The notes below the pieces were generated by a model. The model had not been told where the DNA came from and made no database searches. It saw only the letters and a list, made by a program, of their open reading frames with translations. A DNA stretch of 43,816 nucleotides from a bacterium. Its GTDB lineage: Bacteria; Myxococcota_A; Bradymonadia; REDH01. Within the stretch, counting starts at the first letter, position 1. Every line of letters starts with the position of its first letter. The stretch lies in the NCBI GenBank assembly GCA_030427825.1, contig JAUICO010000031.1, forward strand, positions 1 through 43,816, written 5' to 3'. Made by a program: the position numbers and the translations under genes. This document shows, piece after piece, positions 8,232 to 17,107 of this stretch.

Positions 8232-9623
8232 TTGAGCGCAGAACTGAAGACCAGCGACTCGTCGAAATCCGAAGGCTCAGACGGACCGAGGAAGGTCTAC
8301 ATCGAGACCTTCGGATGCCAGATGAACATTGCGGATACCGAGCTGATGCACGGTGTACTGCACGACGCCGGCTATACGCAGGCAGACCACGCCGACAAGG
8401 CTGACGTCGTCCTGCTGAACACCTGCGCAATCCGCGAGAAAGCCGAAGAGCGCATCTACGGACGCGCTTCGCAGCTTCTGCGCTACAAGTACGAGAACCC
8501 GAACCTCGTAATCGGCATCACCGGGTGCATGGCTGAGCACCTGAAGGGATCGATCGGCGAGCGGGCGCCCTACGTAGATGTAGTCGCCGGCCCTGACGCG
8601 TATCGCCGGCTGCCCTCCCTTCTGGAGCAGGCGGGAGACGGAGATCCGATCATCGACGTTCGGCTGGACAAGCGAGAGACCTACGAAGGGCTGCCGCCGA
8701 GCCGACGTGAAGGCGTCTCAGGCTGGGTCACAATTCAGCGCGGATGCGACAAGTTCTGCACGTTCTGCATCGTTCCCTTCGTTCGCGGAAGAGAACGTGG
8801 CGCATCGCCTCGTGAGGTGCTGCGCCAGGTCCGCGACCTGGCGGCGATGGGCTATCGCGAGGTGAACCTGCTGGGCCAGACGGTGAATTCGTACCGCTAC
8901 GAGGACGTGGACTTCGCGGACCTTCTGCGCCTGGTTACGACGGTCGAAGGCATCGATCGGGTTCGCTACACCTCGCCCTACCCGGTCGACTTCACGCCCA
9001 AACTCATCCAAACACTCGCCGAGCAGGACAAGGTCTGCAACTCGCTGCATCTGCCGTTACAGTCGGGCTCTAACCGGGTGCTGTCTGCCATGAAGCGTGG
9101 CTACACCGTGGAAGATTTTCTGCGAATCACCGACGACCTGCGCGCGGCCATTCCAGACATCGCCATCTCGACAGATATTATCGTCGGATTCCCGGGCGAG
9201 ACCGAAGAGGAGATGCAGGCCACGCTCGACGTCGTTGAGCGCGTCGGCTTCGATTACGCCTATATGTTTGCCTACTCAGAGCGTGAGGGGACCTTCGCGA
9301 GTAAGCGAATGCCGGACACCCTCAGCGAGCCGGAGAAGAAGGCTCGGCTACAGCGCCTGATCACGCTCCAGAAATCCATCAGCAAGGCAAAGTATGCGGC
9401 GCACGTCGGTGAAACGCACACGGTGCTTGTCGAAGGGCCCGGGCGTCGCGGCCCGGAGCGCTGGATGGGGCGCACCGAAGGTTACAAGCTTGCGCTGTTT
9501 GAGCCCCCCGACCAGGTCGCACCCGGCGACTTTGTAGATGTTGTGATCGAGACCGCCACCGACCACACACTCTATGGGCGCGCGGTCGCGCATCGTCCCC
9601 GCGTGAATGCGGCGAAGGCATGA
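8232..9623 (+). CDS. miaB: tRNA-2-methylthio-N6-isopentenyladenosine methylthiotransferase
   Basis: Radical-SAM enzyme that adds the 2-methylthio group to i6A37 of tRNAs reading UNN codons. It has 463 residues with a TTG start backed by an AGGAGG. The N-terminal UPF0004 domain has the three Cys of the auxiliary 4Fe-4S cluster at about 29 (ETFGCQMN), 65 (LLNTCAIR) and 99 (GITGCMAE). The radical-SAM motif CDKFCTFC gives Cys 172, 176 and 179. VGFPGETEEE in the second half and a C-terminal TRAM domain (about 395-460) complete the family layout. The first about 20 residues (Ser/Lys/Glu-rich) are an extension. Its stop overlaps the next gene as ATGA. Confidence 0.96.
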   Translation: MSAELKTSDSSKSEGSDGPRKVYIETFGCQMNIADTELMHGVLHDAGYTQADHADKADVVLLNTCAIREKAEERIYGRASQLLRYKYENPNLVIGITGCMAEHLKGSIGERAPYVDVVAGPDAYRRLPSLLEQAGDGDPIIDVRLDKRETYEGLPPSRREGVSGWVTIQRGCDKFCTFCIVPFVRGRERGASPREVLRQVRDLAAMGYREVNLLGQTVNSYRYEDVDFADLLRLVTTVEGIDRVRYTSPYPVDFTPKLIQTLAEQDKVCNSLHLPLQSGSNRVLSAMKRGYTVEDFLRITDDLRAAIPDIAISTDIIVGFPGETEEEMQATLDVVERVGFDYAYMFAYSEREGTFASKRMPDTLSEPEKKARLQRLITLQKSISKAKYAAHVGETHTVLVEGPGRRGPERWMGRTEGYKLALFEPPDQVAPGDFVDVVIETATDHTLYGRAVAHRPRVNAAKA

Positions 9624-10165
9624 GCGTAATTCTCCATCTGGTGCGGCACGGACAGAGCACGGGGAATGTCGCCGGAACCCTCACCGGTTCAACCGATGTT
9701 CCCCTGAGCGAACACGGACGAAAACAGGCGCTCGCTCTCAAGCCCGTACTTCAAGGGCGCAGCTACGACGCGGTGTGGACCTCGGATCTGCAGCGCGCAG
9801 CTCACACCGCGCGACTGGCCTGGGGCCACGCCGAGCCCCGCGAACAGCTGCGCGAGTTGGACTTTGGCGAGCTCGAAGGGACCACCTGGGCCGATGTGGC
9901 CGCGAAGTTCTCCCTGCAACTCAAAGACTTCGAGACCTTCGCCGCACCCGGCGGTGAATCCATGCCCCAGTTCACCGGACGGATATCCGGGTTCTTCGAC
10001 ACCCTCGATCCCGGCCATCACCTGGTATTCGCGCATGGCGGAGTGATCCGGGTGGTGCTCAAGAGAGTCGGATTCACGCAGTTCGTGCCGAACGCGAGCC
10101 TTTCGATCGTGAACTGGAGCGAGAGTCGCCTCATCGAGCAGGTGCAAAACCCGCTCGCAGAGTAG
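9620..10165 (+). CDS. Histidine phosphatase family protein
   Basis: A 181-residue member of the phosphoglycerate-mutase-like superfamily. LVRHGQSTGN at 7-16 contains the phospho-accepting His (10). SDLQRAAHTA at 55-64 carries the conserved Arg, Glu84 sits in LDFGELEG, and FAHGGVIR at 138-145 holds the second active-site His (139). The sequence resembles CobC or GpmB-type small phosphatases; the true substrate (alpha-ribazole phosphate, phosphoglycerate or other) is undetermined. The ATGA overlap with miaB suggests translational coupling, yet no functional link between the two is known to me. It converges with the barrel protein gene six bases away. Confidence 0.92.
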   Translation: MSVILHLVRHGQSTGNVAGTLTGSTDVPLSEHGRKQALALKPVLQGRSYDAVWTSDLQRAAHTARLAWGHAEPREQLRELDFGELEGTTWADVAAKFSLQLKDFETFAAPGGESMPQFTGRISGFFDTLDPGHHLVFAHGGVIRVVLKRVGFTQFVPNASLSIVNWSESRLIEQVQNPLAE

Positions 10166-10171
10166 GTCGGC

Positions 10172-11416
10172 TCACCACACTTCGCGCGACCAGTAGCTGA
10201 CGCCAACGGACAAGCCGGCGTTGAACGCGTTTGATGCGGTCTGAAACTCCCCGACGAGAGCGAGTCGAACCACGGACAGCTGCATGCGCAGGCCGAAGGT
10301 AACGGCCGGATCGAGTTCTGCGCCGGTGTAATCCCGGTTGTTCAGGATGATGCCGAATGCGGGCGCCATGTTGATGATCGGGGGGCCTACGAGGAAGGAA
10401 AACCCGAGCTCAGCGGTGGGGCTGCCGGTCTCGACACGCTCAAGGTCCAGTCCGAAGGTGAGGCGGTGATCTCTGGGGCTGAGCGCAAAGCCCAGCGCGA
10501 GTCGAGGCGGGACAAAGAAGGCATCCTCGTCCCCGTTCTTGATCCACTTGAAGACGTCCTCAATGCGCAGCCCGTAGCGGAGTTCGATATTGCGAAACTC
10601 CTGCTGAAGCACCGTGTACAGGTCTACGCCGACACCAATGCCGCGTAGCTTGACCGGGTCTTCGGGTTGCACATCAACGTCGCCGGCGTTTCGGATCTGC
10701 GCCTGTGCAGTGAGACGAAACTCCTCCCACAGGTTGCGCTGGAAGACGCGGGCGGTGCCGCCGACTCCGAGGTGCAGTGCGTCGCTGAGACTGAAGGCAG
10801 TGCCGAGCGATGCGAATCCACCGATGTCCATGCGGGCGCCGATCGCGAGCAGGTCGACGGACTCGCCAAGGTCGATAAAGGTGGTGACTCCGTTGTCGAC
10901 CACTTCGATCTTCTGCGGCGCTGTGAAAAGCGATCCGGCGGTCAACTCTGAATACGCGCCAACGCCGAGGCTGAAATTGCCGAGCGGAATGATGAGGTGC
11001 AGGGCGTCAAGTCGGGCGTGCGCTTCAAAGTTGTACTGATCGCCAACGATTCGCTCAGAGAGGTCTTCCAGCTCGGCAGCCGCCTCCTCGAAGTCTTCGC
11101 TGGTGTCGAAGTCGCGGTCGATGTTGTTGTCGTAGAGGTCAACGAAAAGGGAGTACGCGCTGAGGCCCTCGCTGAGCGTGGTGTAGATATCCGCTTCGAG
11201 AATGGTGAGATCGAAGTGCTCATTGAGCGCCGAGATCGCCGGTGTCCGTGGATCCAGGGCCACCTCGACCCCACCCATCGCGCGATGCACTGTACGCTCG
11301 AAGTGAGCCTCCAGAAAGTACTCTGTCCCCGCATCTGCCCTGCCTGCCCCCATCAGGGACGCGGCACAGACAATGACCGGGACTGAGATGTAGGGAACGC
11401 GTTGTGTGTTCAACAT
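10172..11416 (-). CDS. Predicted outer-membrane beta-barrel protein
   Basis: A 414-residue protein with a Sec signal peptide in the first about 28 residues (hydrophobic VPVIVCAASLMGAG, then RADAG as a likely signal peptidase I site). The mature part is full of alternating hydrophobic/polar strands such as FSLGVGAYSELTAGSLF and PAVTFGLRMQLSVVRLALVG, and ends in an aromatic residue (SYWSREVW), both typical of barrels in the outer membrane. The layout, with a helical acidic part near 85-120 (FEEAAAELEDLSERIV), resembles TraF-like or PorV-like barrel families; I am not sure which. The start at 11416 puts the signal peptide at the N-terminus; the open frame continues upstream without one. Confidence 0.7.
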   Translation of the reverse strand: MLNTQRVPYISVPVIVCAASLMGAGRADAGTEYFLEAHFERTVHRAMGGVEVALDPRTPAISALNEHFDLTILEADIYTTLSEGLSAYSLFVDLYDNNIDRDFDTSEDFEEAAAELEDLSERIVGDQYNFEAHARLDALHLIIPLGNFSLGVGAYSELTAGSLFTAPQKIEVVDNGVTTFIDLGESVDLLAIGARMDIGGFASLGTAFSLSDALHLGVGGTARVFQRNLWEEFRLTAQAQIRNAGDVDVQPEDPVKLRGIGVGVDLYTVLQQEFRNIELRYGLRIEDVFKWIKNGDEDAFFVPPRLALGFALSPRDHRLTFGLDLERVETGSPTAELGFSFLVGPPIINMAPAFGIILNNRDYTGAELDPAVTFGLRMQLSVVRLALVGEFQTASNAFNAGLSVGVSYWSREVW

Positions 11417-11564
11417 GCGTGTCAATGGGTGCTGTGGAATCGTCAGAATAGCAGCCGGCGAACTTCGTGGACAGCCGCGCGGCAGGCTCGCTCCTGCTAC
11501 TCTCGTCGCGGCCCGGGCTTCGGGTGCCACTTTGTGAGGCTCGCGATGGCGCGGGGCGCAGCCC

Positions 11565-12749
11565 TCATTTCGGCTCGCGCCCACCGTCAACGGCGCTGGA
11601 TTCTGCGCCTTCGTCGCCGGCCTCCGTCGCCTGCAACCACTGCAGGTCGGACTGCAGGGCGGCCATCACGCGAGTGAAGAGCTGCAACAGCTCGCCGCTG
11701 ATCGAGACCTTCGCGGTCAGAGCCTGCTTCCCAAGGTCGGCCCGACGGTCCACCATGACCGCGTAGCGCGCACGCAGAAGACGCCTCAGCTCTGCATTGG
11801 AGCCCTCGTCCGGCACCTGCGATACGATTTCACCGAGGGACTCGGCGACTTCGTGCCGCGGCAGGTTGCCCGCCTCGAGGGCCGGTTCATCTCGCCGCAA
11901 TAGAGCGCAATACAGATCGGCGCCTGCGATCCACGTGGCAGGGCCGGGAGCAATCTCGATGGCTTTCCAGATTTCGTCCTCGGCGTCGGCGAAGCGGCCG
12001 CTGTCTACCAGCGCACCGGCAAGCTGCACCTGAGCGCTCAGGACCAGATCGCGCGCCGCGGGGGCCCCGGCTTCGTAAGCCGCTGTCGCGAGGCGTAGGG
12101 TGCGCTCGGCGAGGGGCAGCGCGTCTTCCGCTGCGCCATCGGCGCGCAGCAACTGCACAAGGCGGGCGCTCGCATCCACGACCTGCGGGAGCATCCCGGG
12201 CGCACTCTCGGTCGCAAGCTCAGAGCCGAGATCGATAGCCTCACGCAGGCGCAGCTTTGCGTTCGCCCGCTCGCCGGCCTCAAAATGCAGGGTGCCTATC
12301 GCCTGCAGCGCGGAGACTCTCAGAAGATTCGCGCGCCCGTCGGCGCTGCCATCGATCAGCGCAAGAACTTCGGTGGCGCAGGCGTGGCCGATGCGCTGCA
12401 TTCGCTCGCGCGCGTGCAGCGCGGCACGGTTGGCCAGAATCGTCGCGAGGGCGAGTCGCCTGCCGTCGCTCGCGTCGGCCTCGAGAAGTCTGCGAGCCGC
12501 GTCTTCGGCCCGCTGCAGCTCGCGGTCGGCGCCTCTTGAGTCACGGAGCATCTGCAACACCACCGACTTGTCAGCGGCGATTGCACACTCTGCGTCGCTC
12601 AGCTCCGTGGACGGCTCGGGCGCGGAATGCACGAGCGCGCCGGCCTGGTCGAGAAAGCTGAGGGCGTCGCGCAGGTCGCGCGACTGCTGTGCCTGACGCG
12701 CCCGACGAATCAGGTCCTTGAGCGATGCATTTCGTTGGTCCGAGTTCAC
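11565..12749 (-). CDS. Helical-repeat (TPR-like) protein
   Basis: A 394-residue, Ala/Leu/Arg-rich protein made almost wholly of predicted helices. Segments such as LRVSALQAIGTLHFEAGERANAK (split over about residues 143-165) and LVLSAQVQLAGALVDSGRFADAEDEI (about 245-270) have the spacing of TPR repeats. The start is taken as GTG at 12749, since GAGGTG lies six bases upstream; a longer frame begins at 12809. There is no signal peptide, so it is probably cytosolic. TPR proteins usually hold complexes together, and no partner is evident. It lies on the same strand as the barrel protein gene, 148 bases upstream of it, and is divergent from the Fur-family gene. Confidence 0.7.
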   Translation of the reverse strand: MNSDQRNASLKDLIRRARQAQQSRDLRDALSFLDQAGALVHSAPEPSTELSDAECAIAADKSVVLQMLRDSRGADRELQRAEDAARRLLEADASDGRRLALATILANRAALHARERMQRIGHACATEVLALIDGSADGRANLLRVSALQAIGTLHFEAGERANAKLRLREAIDLGSELATESAPGMLPQVVDASARLVQLLRADGAAEDALPLAERTLRLATAAYEAGAPAARDLVLSAQVQLAGALVDSGRFADAEDEIWKAIEIAPGPATWIAGADLYCALLRRDEPALEAGNLPRHEVAESLGEIVSQVPDEGSNAELRRLLRARYAVMVDRRADLGKQALTAKVSISGELLQLFTRVMAALQSDLQWLQATEAGDEGAESSAVDGGREPK

Positions 12750-12905
12750 TGTGTGCACCTCGCAGCGGCGGCTATCACCCCCACGATTCTCCGTCCATCG
12801 CGCGCGCATGATCGGCCATTGTAGTCACGGCGTGTTGCCGTGTCTTCGGCCCGATGTTAGCTCATCGCGGAGACGAGCGATCTTCAGAAGAGGGACCTGT
12901 ACGGG

Positions 12906-13379
12906 ATGGCCGAAGGCGAATCCGTCGACATGAGCAAGCTGCTTGAGCGCTTTTACGAGCGACTCTCTGAGGCGGGATTGAAGTCGACGCGCCAGCGCGA
13001 GGTCATCTTCGAGACCTTTTTTTCGCTGAACCGGCACATCTCGGTCGACGAGCTGCTCGCCGAGGTTCGCACAACGGCGCCGCACGTCGGCTACGCGACG
13101 GTGTATCGAACGCTGAAGCTGCTCGTCGAGCACGGCTTTGCGAGGCCGCGCCACTTCGACGACGGCCAGACCCGTTATGATCCGCAGGACGAAGACGAGC
13201 ACGAGCACGACCATCTGATCTGTATCGACTGCCGTCGTGTCATGGAGTTCGACGACGAAGTTGTGCACGCGCGCCTCGGACAGATTGTACGCGACTTCGG
13301 CGATTACGACCTGACCCGCCGCAAGATCGAGCTCTACGCCCGCTGCCGCATTCAGGACTGCCCACACAGACCTCAATGA
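12906..13379 (+). CDS. Fur family transcriptional regulator
   Basis: A 157-residue metal-responsive repressor. The N-terminal winged helix (about 10-85) contains TRQREVIFETFF and the recognition-helix segment HVGYATVYRTLKLL (60-73). The dimerisation domain has a His-rich loop (EHEHDHLICIDC; His 99, 101, 103) and two Cys pairs, 106/109 and 147/152, matching the structural zinc site of Fur/PerR proteins. Fur, Zur and PerR cannot be separated by eye. The start at ATG 12906 gives an eight-residue extension; ATG at 12930 is an alternative. Its stop overlaps the dnaB start (ATGA), so the regulator and the replicative helicase are translated from one message. Confidence 0.93.
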   Translation: MAEGESVDMSKLLERFYERLSEAGLKSTRQREVIFETFFSLNRHISVDELLAEVRTTAPHVGYATVYRTLKLLVEHGFARPRHFDDGQTRYDPQDEDEHEHDHLICIDCRRVMEFDDEVVHARLGQIVRDFGDYDLTRRKIELYARCRIQDCPHRPQ

Positions 13380-15040
13380 GCGGACCGGGCGGTGGCGACG
13401 GCGGAGGTGGCGGCGGCATAGAGATGCCCCACGACGAGCGCGCAGAGCGCGCGGTGCTCGGGGTGTTGCTGCGTCGCCCGGAGTTGATGCGGGAGATCGG
13501 CACACTCATCGATCCCGAGCATTTCTACAGCGAAAGCAACCGTGCGATCTACCGCGCGATCTCGATGCTCGACGAGCGCAACGAGGCCATCGATACGCTC
13601 ACTGTCACCCGACTCCTGCTGGACACGGGGACATTGCAGGAGGCCGGGGGCGCGGGCCAGGTCAGCCAGCTGCACCGCGACGTGCCTTCGATGGTCAACG
13701 CGACCACCTACGCGCGAATTGTGCGTGAGCGTGCACAGCTCCGCAGCCTGATTACCGCGTCGCGGGAGACGATTCGCGCGGCAGCGGGCGATGTCGAGAG
13801 CGCCGAGGAACTCGCGGATTCCGTCGCCAATCAGTTCATGGGCCTGACGCTCAGCTCTGCGCGGCGCTCGGTGGTGCACATCGCCGAAGCGCTGAAGCCG
13901 GCAATCGATCGTGCAGAACAGCTCGCAGAACGCAACATCAAAGGCGGGCTGACCGGCGTCCGCAGCGGGTTCACGCAGCTCGACAGGATGACCAACGGCT
14001 GGCAGCCCAGCGACCTGATCATTCTCGCCGCGCGTCCCGGCATGGGCAAGACGGCGTTCGCGCTGAACATGCTGCTGAACGCGGCTCGCGGCGCCAATGG
14101 GACACCCGGCGTTTTCTTCAGTTTGGAGATGTCGGCCGAGCAGCTGGCGGTTCGACTGCTGTGCTCCGAGGCGCGGGTTCCGATTGAGAAGATGCGCTCG
14201 GGCGACATCAGCCGCACAGAGTTCAACCGCATTTTCGAAGTGCTGCCCCGGGTCAACAAGATGCCCATCTATGTGGACGACACGCCCTCGCTCAGCGCGA
14301 TCGAGATGATGCGCAAATGCCGCCAGTTGCAGCACGAGCACGGCATCGGCATGGCAATGGTCGATTATCTGCAGCTGATGAAATCAACCGTGAGCTCGCG
14401 CAACGCCAGCCGCGAGCAGGAGATCTCCGAGATCTCGCGTAACCTCAAAGGCCTCGCGAAGGAGCTGAGTATCCCGATTATCGCGCTGTCCCAGCTGAAC
14501 CGAAGCGTCGAAAAACGCCCCGACAAGCGACCGATGCTCTCTGACCTGCGCGAGTCCGGCGCTATTGAGCAGGACGCCGACATCATCACCTTTCTGTACC
14601 GCGACGATTACTACGCGTCGAACAACGACGAAGAAGACGGGCCACGCCCCGAGCTTTCCGACAACGAGCCCTCGGTGACAGAGCTGCTGGTCGCCAAGCA
14701 CCGTTCCGGTGCGACCGGCAAGGCCCTGCTGCAGTTTCATCGGCCCTACACGCTCTTTACGAACTTTGAGCCTGATGGACCGCCGCCGCCGGACGACGAC
14801 ATCATGGTGCGCGATGCTACCGTCACCTACGACGACGGCGACTTTGACTATCCGCCGGTTCCGCCCGCTGCAGATGAGGCCCCGGCCTTCCACGCGACCG
14901 AGACCACCGCAGCTCCGAATGAGCCCCAGGCCGGAAATCTCGGCGAGGCGACCGCGGCGGTGACCGGTTCACTGCTCTACGATGACGACTTCGACCCGGT
15001 GATCCCGCCGCCGGACGAGGATCCGGACAGCCCGATCTGA
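13376..15040 (+). CDS. dnaB: Replicative DNA helicase DnaB with acidic C-terminal tail
   Basis: Hexameric 5'-3' helicase that unwinds the replication fork. The primase-interacting N-terminal domain (about 17-155) begins with the typical PHDERAERAVLGVLL. The RecA-like domain follows with Walker A ARPGMGKTA at 219-227, the Walker B Asp at 330 (MVDYLQLM), and the conserved ALSQLNRSVEKR and SDLRESGAIEQDAD. No intein is present. Two oddities are seen: a Gly-run just after the start (residues 5-14) and about 90 extra residues after the usual end, very rich in Pro, Asp, Glu and Ala (about 465-554). The start overlaps the Fur-family stop by four bases. The tail could be a protein-binding region; that is inference. 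Confidence 0.95.
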   Translation: MSGPGGGDGGGGGGIEMPHDERAERAVLGVLLRRPELMREIGTLIDPEHFYSESNRAIYRAISMLDERNEAIDTLTVTRLLLDTGTLQEAGGAGQVSQLHRDVPSMVNATTYARIVRERAQLRSLITASRETIRAAAGDVESAEELADSVANQFMGLTLSSARRSVVHIAEALKPAIDRAEQLAERNIKGGLTGVRSGFTQLDRMTNGWQPSDLIILAARPGMGKTAFALNMLLNAARGANGTPGVFFSLEMSAEQLAVRLLCSEARVPIEKMRSGDISRTEFNRIFEVLPRVNKMPIYVDDTPSLSAIEMMRKCRQLQHEHGIGMAMVDYLQLMKSTVSSRNASREQEISEISRNLKGLAKELSIPIIALSQLNRSVEKRPDKRPMLSDLRESGAIEQDADIITFLYRDDYYASNNDEEDGPRPELSDNEPSVTELLVAKHRSGATGKALLQFHRPYTLFTNFEPDGPPPPDDDIMVRDATVTYDDGDFDYPPVPPAADEAPAFHATETTAAPNEPQAGNLGEATAAVTGSLLYDDDFDPVIPPPDEDPDSPI

Positions 15041-15083
15041 GAGTGGACCACGACGTGGCCCGGGTCCGCCGCGGGCCTGGCTG
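15041..15083. terminator. GC hairpins between convergent dnaB and kinase gene
   Basis: In the 43-base gap the sequence holds GCCCG and CGGGC arms separated by about nine bases, next to a smaller CCAC/GTGG hairpin. The position between convergent genes suggests termination, but no T-run follows, so this is weak. Confidence 0.25.
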
Positions 15084-16136
15084 TCAGCCGCCGAAGAGCC
15101 GTCGAAAGAGCCCCTTCTTTCGTGGCAGCGGCGGCGCCACGAAATCCGGGTCCGGGCCGCCTGAGAGCGACGGGTCCAGCGAGCATCGCAGCGCCCAGGC
15201 CATCTCGGCGGCAGAGCCGTAACGCTCGTTCGGGTCCTTCGCGAGCGCCTTCATGATGATGTCGCCCACCGGGTGCGCGCTCAGGTGCCCGGGCAAAGGA
15301 GCGGGTGCTTCAGAGATCTGTCTCATCGCGACGTCGAGGGCGTTTGTGCCGACGAAAGCGGGTCTCCCGACCAGGAGCTTATGCAGCAGCATGCCTGCGG
15401 CGTAGATGTCCGCGCGATGGTCGCAGTCGGCGGCGGCGCGCGCCTGCTCCGGCGCCATGTACTCGGCGGTGCCTGCGGCTACGCCGGCGCGGGTCAACGC
15501 GGTCACCTTGCGCTCGCCGATTTCGAGCAGCTTACCGAGCCCGAAGTCGATGACCTTGATCTGCGCGGCGGTAGCGTTGGCCCAGCTCGGGTGCGTCTCC
15601 ACGGGAATCCCGAGCCTGCCGGCCACGGTCGGGGCCCTGGGCTCAGGGGTCGTCATCAGTGCGGGCTCGGGCAGTACGAGTACATTGTCCGGCTTGATGT
15701 CGCGGTGGATGATGCCAAGCTGGTGCGCCTCTTCGAGGGCATCGAGCACGTGAATGACGAATGGCACACCGTATTCGGGCTGCATGGGCCCGCGGGCATC
15801 GACGAGGGCGCCGATCGGCAGCCCACGAGCGAGCTCAAAAGCGAGGAAGAGACGACCGCCACCGTCGCCTGCCAGGTCCGTCGTACCGACATCGACCAGC
15901 GCGGCGACGTTCGGGTGCTGCAGGGCCTCGCAGATCTCGGCCTCGCGCTCAAAGCGCCTGCGAATTTCAGGATCCGATGACGAGGACGGGCGCAGGGTCT
16001 TGATCGCCACCTGTCGCTCGCCGCGAGTGTCGGCGGCCATATAGACCGCGCCGTAGTTGCCGGCGCCGATCAGAGCTTGAACAGCATAGCGTCCGCCGAT
16101 GATGACACCGGGTTCGATTGTGAGATGTGCAGCCAT
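15084..16136 (-). CDS. Eukaryotic-like serine/threonine protein kinase
   Basis: A 350-residue kinase with all catalytic motifs present: glycine loop GAGNYGAVY (24-32), VAIK with Lys46, catalytic loop HRDIKPDN (144-151), DFG (197-199) and APEQ (228-231), then DIYAAGMLL. About 45 residues between the catalytic loop and DFG, against the usual 12-15, form a Pro/Ala/Thr-rich insert (about 155-191). There is no transmembrane segment or sensor domain. The protein ends in a short basic/aromatic tail, PRKKGLFRRLFGG, which could bind membranes. GGGAG four to five bases before the ATG supports the start. It converges with dnaB. Its targets are unknown; FHA domains of the ABC transporter further along are possible readers of its products. 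Confidence 0.93.
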   Translation of the reverse strand: MAAHLTIEPGVIIGGRYAVQALIGAGNYGAVYMAADTRGERQVAIKTLRPSSSSDPEIRRRFEREAEICEALQHPNVAALVDVGTTDLAGDGGGRLFLAFELARGLPIGALVDARGPMQPEYGVPFVIHVLDALEEAHQLGIIHRDIKPDNVLVLPEPALMTTPEPRAPTVAGRLGIPVETHPSWANATAAQIKVIDFGLGKLLEIGERKVTALTRAGVAAGTAEYMAPEQARAAADCDHRADIYAAGMLLHKLLVGRPAFVGTNALDVAMRQISEAPAPLPGHLSAHPVGDIIMKALAKDPNERYGSAAEMAWALRCSLDPSLSGGPDPDFVAPPLPRKKGLFRRLFGG

Positions 16137-16390
16137 CGGGCTCCCGCTTCTGCGCCGATTCGGTCTGTCTGGCGCAGGCGCCGCATCAATCGTAGCAAAG
16201 GCGCGGCGCAGGTGCGAGGGACGCGGAGTGCGTTGACAACGGGATCGCAGCCACTCGCGCTATGCCGTGAACTCCGCTTGCACGAGGCGAAAGCCGAGCT
16301 ATACTGTACCAGGACGTCGGGATTCGCGCGCGCACGAGTTACCGGCGTGATGCTGGAACCCGCTTCCGGCCGCCGCTCCGGAGTGCTGCT

Positions 16391-16963
16391 ATGAAAGTGA
16401 TTCGATACCTGGCTCTTGTCTCTTCGGTCCTCCTCCTGGCATCTGCGTGCGACCTGGCGGCCCTGGATCTTGAGGAGCAGGCCGGCGGCTTCGGCGGCTT
16501 CTCCACGAACTCCATGGCTGTGACGGACAGTACCCTCGCAGGCGACATCGGGACGGTCTCTGAAATCGACGACATGAGCCCCGACGTGGACGCGTACACC
16601 GGCGGCGGCGTTGATACCGTAACGACGATAGGCCGTGGCAGCGGCGGCTACGGGATGGCGCAGGTCACGATCAACGGCGGTGTGGACCACCCGGCGTTGC
16701 GCGATGGAATGAGCTACAATTTCGCCGGCAATCGCTCGATGGACGGCTTGTCGGTGAACGTACTCGGCTGCTCAGGCCGACGCATCTACCAGTGGGACTT
16801 CGATGACGACGCCGATGAGGTGGACATTGAGGTGGAAGACGACGTCGCAGCCGGAACACGCACCATCTACTACGTGGCAACGTGGCGGGCATCCGCCAGC
16901 CTCTTCGGCTCATCCACGCCGCAGACCACGGCGTCAGGCTCGTTCACAGTCGACCTTCCCTGA
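16391..16963 (+). CDS. Lipoprotein of unknown function
   Basis: A 190-residue protein with a clear lipoprotein signal: MKVIRYLALVSSVLLLASAC, with the lipid-carrying Cys at residue 20. The next residues are Asp/Leu (CDLAALDLEE), so the protein is probably surface- or membrane-anchored. The rest is rich in Gly, Asp, Ser and Thr, with beta-like segments; one further Cys (GCSGRRIYQW) occurs near the middle, followed by a strongly acidic DFDDDADEVDIEVEDD stretch, perhaps metal-binding. I recognise no family. GGAG seven bases before the ATG supports the start. The gene lies upstream of another lipoprotein gene on the same strand, 144 bases away. Confidence 0.75.
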   Translation: MKVIRYLALVSSVLLLASACDLAALDLEEQAGGFGGFSTNSMAVTDSTLAGDIGTVSEIDDMSPDVDAYTGGGVDTVTTIGRGSGGYGMAQVTINGGVDHPALRDGMSYNFAGNRSMDGLSVNVLGCSGRRIYQWDFDDDADEVDIEVEDDVAAGTRTIYYVATWRASASLFGSSTPQTTASGSFTVDLP

Positions 16964-17107
16964 CACAGGACGACGCTGCGCGCCTGCCGTCGCAGGCGCC
17001 GACTGCAGTTCTCGGGGAAAATTCAGCAATTGCGTGGCCCCGGCTGCGTTGGTAACCCGCCTCGCTCGCCATCGCGGACCACCAGGTTATTGACGGAGTA
17101 TCCAGCT

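Noticed and set aside
12750..12905. Fur box upstream of the Fur-family gene
   Set aside because: I looked for a GATAATGATAATCATTATC-like site and saw none.
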